DNA from: an uncultured Planctomycetales bacterium
GTDB taxonomy: Bacteria > Planctomycetota > Planctomycetia > Pirellulales > Thermoguttaceae
DNA: 64,000 bases
Assembly: GCA_937889015.1 (NCBI GenBank)
Contig: CALARR010000361.1
Location: forward strand, 17,082-81,081
Direction: 5' to 3'
Part shown: piece by piece, positions 61,383-64,000 of the stretch
How the letters are laid out: each line of letters starts with the position of its first letter
How positions within the stretch are numbered: position 1 is the first letter of the stretch
Position numbers and translations under genes: made by a program
The notes under the pieces: generated by a model
What the model was told of the DNA's origin: nothing
The model's database searches: none
The model's input: only the letters and a program-made list of their open reading frames with translations

Positions 61383-62087
61383 ACTAATCCCTCTCTTTCG
61401 TGGCACACCGGCTAAGTCCCGCAGGCCGCCTGCCCGGAAACCACTCGGCCGACCAAGACCGAAGTCGAGTTCCAGATAGGGTTTGCCGCGGGCGTCCGGC
61501 GTTGGTGTGAAGCGCTGCGGTCAGAATAGTGGACCTTCTGCCTGCCTGGACCGTTCAGGCCGACAAACCTATGAGACTAGCAGTTGTCGCGGCAATCGTC
61601 AACGGCGCGGGAGGGCTAGGCCAGGCGCAATTCGTGGGCCCAAGCCCTCCTGATCGCGGCGCAGGATCTCGGTTGCCCCTGCGGCGTTAGAGGTTCTTCG
61701 CGGAGCGAAACACGACACCCCAATCGAAGCCTCCGCACCCGCGGCGAGGCGGGTCGATGGCCTGTTCGCGCACGCAACAGGGTGTTGCTTGAAGCAACAT
61801 GCAACGCCTCGCACGGGGTGCTGTAGCGTTGCATGGTTGCGCGGATCACGCAAGGCTCTGACACAAAGGAAGTTACGGCCGAGACGCACGGTGCAACACG
61901 ATTAACCAGAGTGGCTGGGTTGTTGCATCCGTTCGAGGGGGCGGTGGGTAGGATGTGGGATTATGGATGTCGGATGTTGTTCGGAGTCGGAGGGGGCCGG
62001 GGCGGGCCGTGTCGCGTGTCAGGTTTCGCTGCTGACGAAATGTCTCCCCACCTGAAGTGCGGGTGCGACTTGAGAAAGCGATTCAAG
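61383..62087. other. 705-base region between tRNA-Gln and rpsB
   Basis: No protein gene was seen. The region must carry the rpsB leader and promoter; tRNA-Gln lies upstream on the same (minus) strand. Its notable content is the GTTGC/GCAAC palindrome cluster at 61773-61927. Confidence 0.55.
61773..61927. repeat. cluster of GTTGC/GCAAC inverted repeats
   Basis: Eight GTTGC or GCAAC words occur in 155 bases and are arranged in pairs: TGTTGCTT (61783-61790) with AAGCAACA (61792-61799); CATGCAACGC (61798-61807) with GCGTTGCATG (61826-61835); CGCAAC (61773-61778) with GTTGCG (61836-61841) enclosing both; and TGCAACA (61892-61898) with TGTTGCA (61921-61927). It could be a structured RNA leader of rpsB or a multi-site operator. 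Confidence 0.75.
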
Positions 62088-62158
62088 CTACCCGGCAAGG
62101 ATTCGAACCTTGAATGAGGGAGCCAAAGTCCCTAGTGTTACCATTACACCACCGGGTA
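62088..62158 (-). tRNA. tRNA-Gln (anticodon TTG)
   Basis: 71 bases on the minus strand. Acceptor stem TACCCGG pairs with CCGGGTA, discriminator G. The anticodon stem AGGGA/TCCCT encloses CTTTGGC with anticodon TTG, and the T-arm has GGTTCGAATCC. No CCA is encoded. Confidence 0.97.
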
Positions 62159-62480
62159 ATTGATCCACAAGCCTGTGATGGCAGTGCTCATGGCAGGACT
62201 TGGGGAGTCATCCGCCTGATTGGGAGGCCATGATCGCCAAGCGTCGTTCAAGTATACCAGTTCACCGGCAACCTTCAACAGACCCTTGGACGGCCACAAC
62301 AACGACAACACCCCGTCAGACACAGGGTCTGACGGGGTGCGGATACTCGAATCCGGCGGCTCTGGCCACTGCGTGGCGAGTCGCAACGGGAAACCCACGA
62401 GCCAAAGGACACGCGCTACGACCAAACGCTACGTGCTGCGGAGAGGGCCGTCAGGCCGCCCTCGCCAGCCGTCGCAATTC
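62159..62480. other. 322-base spacer between the pseudopilin gene and tRNA-Gln
   Basis: Both neighbours are on the minus strand. Its clear element is the pilin terminator at 62309-62339. No gene was seen. Confidence 0.5.
62309..62339 (-). terminator. intrinsic terminator of the pseudopilin gene
   Basis: CACCCCGTCAGAC and GTCTGACGGGGTG form a perfect 13-base-pair stem with a 5-base loop. On the minus strand it is followed by TTGTCGTTGTTGTGG. It lies about 140 bases after the pilin stop. Confidence 0.85.
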
Positions 62481-62954
62481 TCACTCGCTGGTCGTGTAGT
62501 ACTCGGAGTTGTTGGGCCAAATGGCGCCGGTGGTGGCATCGTACTGCCAGCCGCCCAGGCTGCCCACAACGCCGGTCGGCGTGGCGCCGGCCGTGGCGAC
62601 CGCGGTCACCTTGTTGCTGTTGTCAAAGGGGTTCACCGGGATCTGGTTGTCAATGTACGGACCGTAGGGATAGTCGGTCCCCGGGGTGCCGGTCTGACCG
62701 CTGATGTTGGTGGCGCTGGTCAATTGCGGCAGGCCGTTGTCCTTGATGGCCGGCAGGGTGCCCAGGTGATGCACCTTGTACATCTCGATCTGCGAACGCA
62801 GCGTGTGCATGTTGAACTTCAACGTGCTCGTCATGGCGTCCTTGGTCGAGGAGGAGAATTGCGGAATGATGGTGGCCGCGAGGACCGCCATGATGATGAC
62901 GACGATCAGCACTTCAATCAGCGTAAAGGCGCTGCGACGACGGGTGTTGCTCAT
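62481..62954 (-). CDS. type II secretion / type IV pilus-like pseudopilin (GspG-like)
   Basis: 157 residues from the ATG at 62952-62954. The N-terminus is a class III signal peptide: NTRRRSA followed by FTLIEVLIVVIIMAVLAATIIPQF, with Glu at +5. Cleavage would follow Ala instead of the usual Gly. The long helix continues (DAMTSTLKFNMHTLRSQIEM), then a small C-terminal domain with YGPYIDNQIPVNPFDNSN and GGWQYDATTGAIWPN, as in major pseudopilins of planctomycetes. It lies alone, without other secretion genes in the window. Confidence 0.92.
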   Translation of the reverse strand: MSNTRRRSAFTLIEVLIVVIIMAVLAATIIPQFSSSTKDAMTSTLKFNMHTLRSQIEMYKVHHLGTLPAIKDNGLPQLTSATNISGQTGTPGTDYPYGPYIDNQIPVNPFDNSNKVTAVATAGATPTGVVGSLGGWQYDATTGAIWPNNSEYYTTSE

Positions 62955-63590
62955 GACAGACTTTCCTTTGGCGAAGAATGTGGTAGAACCTGAAGACCAA
63001 GCCGGGGATGGGCTGCGCGGCCCTGACGCCCGACGCTTTTTCCGGAACCTGCCACCTCGAATGGGCGAGTCCTTGGCGGGCCAGGACGAATCCAACACAG
63101 CGCGCCAGCGCATCGCGGGGTGCAGTTGTATTCCGTTATGGTTCTCTAGGTCAGAGAAAAGGGGGCGTCAAGCAAAAGCTTGCAGGGGCCTCGATCGGTG
63201 GCTGGCGCGTACAATGCAGCGTCTGGCTTGCGGGGGGAGCAGAGGCTTGCGTCGGGGGTCCGGACTGTCTTGTTGTGCAGAATCGGCACGATGCGTTGCA
63301 CCGGTCCATCGTTCCGAGGACTCCCCGATTGCCTGCATTTGTCATCTAACCCATATAATCCATGCACCCCATATCAAGTAGTCAGCGCAGAGTTCCGATA
63401 AGTTCCTGTAAGTCGGGCACCGTGAATTTGCTTTAGGGACGTTAGCCCGCTTGGAATACCGTGGCAAGCGGTGTATTTTGGGCGGGTCGGCTAATGTGCA
63501 TGAAGTGCGCTGGCCGAATAGGCAATAAGCGGGAGTTTCCCGCCTGACCAGGCCGTATCGTATTCACGACTTCCTTGAAGGAGGCAGACG
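62955..63590. other. 636-base divergent region between the pseudopilin and YTV genes
   Basis: It separates two divergent genes and must contain both promoters. No convincing gene was seen. A tight hairpin GCGGGA-GTT-TCCCGC at 63529-63543 lies 48 bases before the YTV start codon and may be a leader structure. The region 63344-63500 is AT-richer than the surroundings. Confidence 0.5.
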
Positions 63591-64000
63591 ATGAAGAGGT
63601 TGCTAGGAATGCCAGCGCTGGCGATCCTGTGGATCGCGCTGGCGGCCAATGCGGCTGACGCCTTCCATTGTGGCGCAGCGCGCTATCGATGGTGCCATCA
63701 GGCGTGCAGTTCGGCCGCGCCGAGTTGCTGCATGCAGGAATGCACGATCATGAAGACCTGCCGCCAGGTCGTATGGGAACAGCAGCAGGTGACCTGCTAC
63801 AAGACCTGTTACGACCGCGTGTGCGAGCAGAAGGTGGTCAACTGCACGAAGTACGTGCCGGAGACCCAGTATCGGCAGTGCACCTACACGGTGTGCAAGC
63901 CGGTGTGGGAGACCCAGGTCCGCACGATCAACTACGACGTGTGCAAGCCGGTGTGGGAAACCCGCACGAAGGAGATTTGCTACACGGTGTGCAAGCCGGT
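63591..64000 (+). CDS. cysteine-rich YTV-repeat protein, 3' end outside the window
   Basis: The open frame from the ATG at 63591 (AAGGAGG upstream) runs off the window edge, giving 136 residues. It starts with a signal peptide (RLLGMPALAILWIALAANA, then ADA). It then becomes Cys-rich (CHQACSSAAPSCCMQEC) and enters tandem repeats of about 20-23 residues: YxxxTxxxCxYTVCKPVWET, seen as QYRQCTYTVCKPVWETQ, TINYDVCKPVWETR and KEICYTVCKPV. This is the YTV-domain type described from Rhodopirellula baltica, associated with the proteinaceous cell wall, where disulfide cross-links are expected. The full length cannot be seen here. Confidence 0.88.
   Translation, partial: MKRLLGMPALAILWIALAANAADAFHCGAARYRWCHQACSSAAPSCCMQECTIMKTCRQVVWEQQQVTCYKTCYDRVCEQKVVNCTKYVPETQYRQCTYTVCKPVWETQVRTINYDVCKPVWETRTKEICYTVCKP

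Overview
The window reads as chromosomal DNA of a GC-rich planctomycete, probably of the Pirellulales type. Evidence seen directly: the start of a Cys-rich protein with repeated YTVCKPVWET units (the YTV family known from Rhodopirellula) at the right edge, a small membrane protein beginning with the planctomycete-typical NPYESP motif, many secreted or Tat-exported sugar-handling proteins, a GIDE-LemA fusion, and genes for peptidoglycan precursors (murD, glmM). No phage, insertion sequence, integrase or CRISPR array was found.

Layout. 0.2-18 kb holds carbohydrate catabolism: a Gfo/Idh/MocA oxidoreductase, a sugar isomerase and an enolase-superfamily enzyme in one operon; a minus-strand operon of aldo/keto reductase, glycosidase-like protein and heparinase II/III; the threonine-degradation operon tdh-kbl with an XRE-cupin regulator; and a large secreted VCBS/GH84-like protein. 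18-28 kb holds DNA metabolism: a lower-GC exonuclease-BRCT gene convergent with an NAD-dependent ligase whose HhH domain is duplicated, then murD and uvrA. 28-41 kb holds a secreted CocE-type hydrolase, pyruvate phosphate dikinase, a CPBP protease, a Wzz-like protein, a second sugar isomerase, trpF, ahcY and a DUF1015 gene.

41-48 kb is a chromosome-partition locus: three parS sites, a membrane protein gene between them, and overlapping parA-parB. It is followed by tRNA-Pro, repeat-rich spacer, a four-helix-bundle gene, small unknown genes, a 5S-rRNA-like segment with a strong terminator, and the relic of a hybrid sensor kinase. 48-58 kb has two divergent hexose-phosphate mutases, a short flagellin, a large unknown membrane-anchored protein, a cupin, rsmD and a secreted cyclophilin. 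57.9-61.4 kb is the classic rpsB-tsf-pyrH-frr cluster (minus strand), preceded by a palindrome-rich leader and tRNA-Gln. The window ends with a pseudopilin gene and the YTV gene.

The items most worth a second look are: a 102-bp element present twice without indels and with codon-periodic differences; an 81-bp palindromic unit inserted twice in frame inside an enolase-superfamily gene; the LigA internal duplication next to an exonuclease-BRCT gene; the isolated 5S-like segment; and the GTTGC/GCAAC palindrome cluster upstream of rpsB. I did not find a convincing undescribed multi-gene system.
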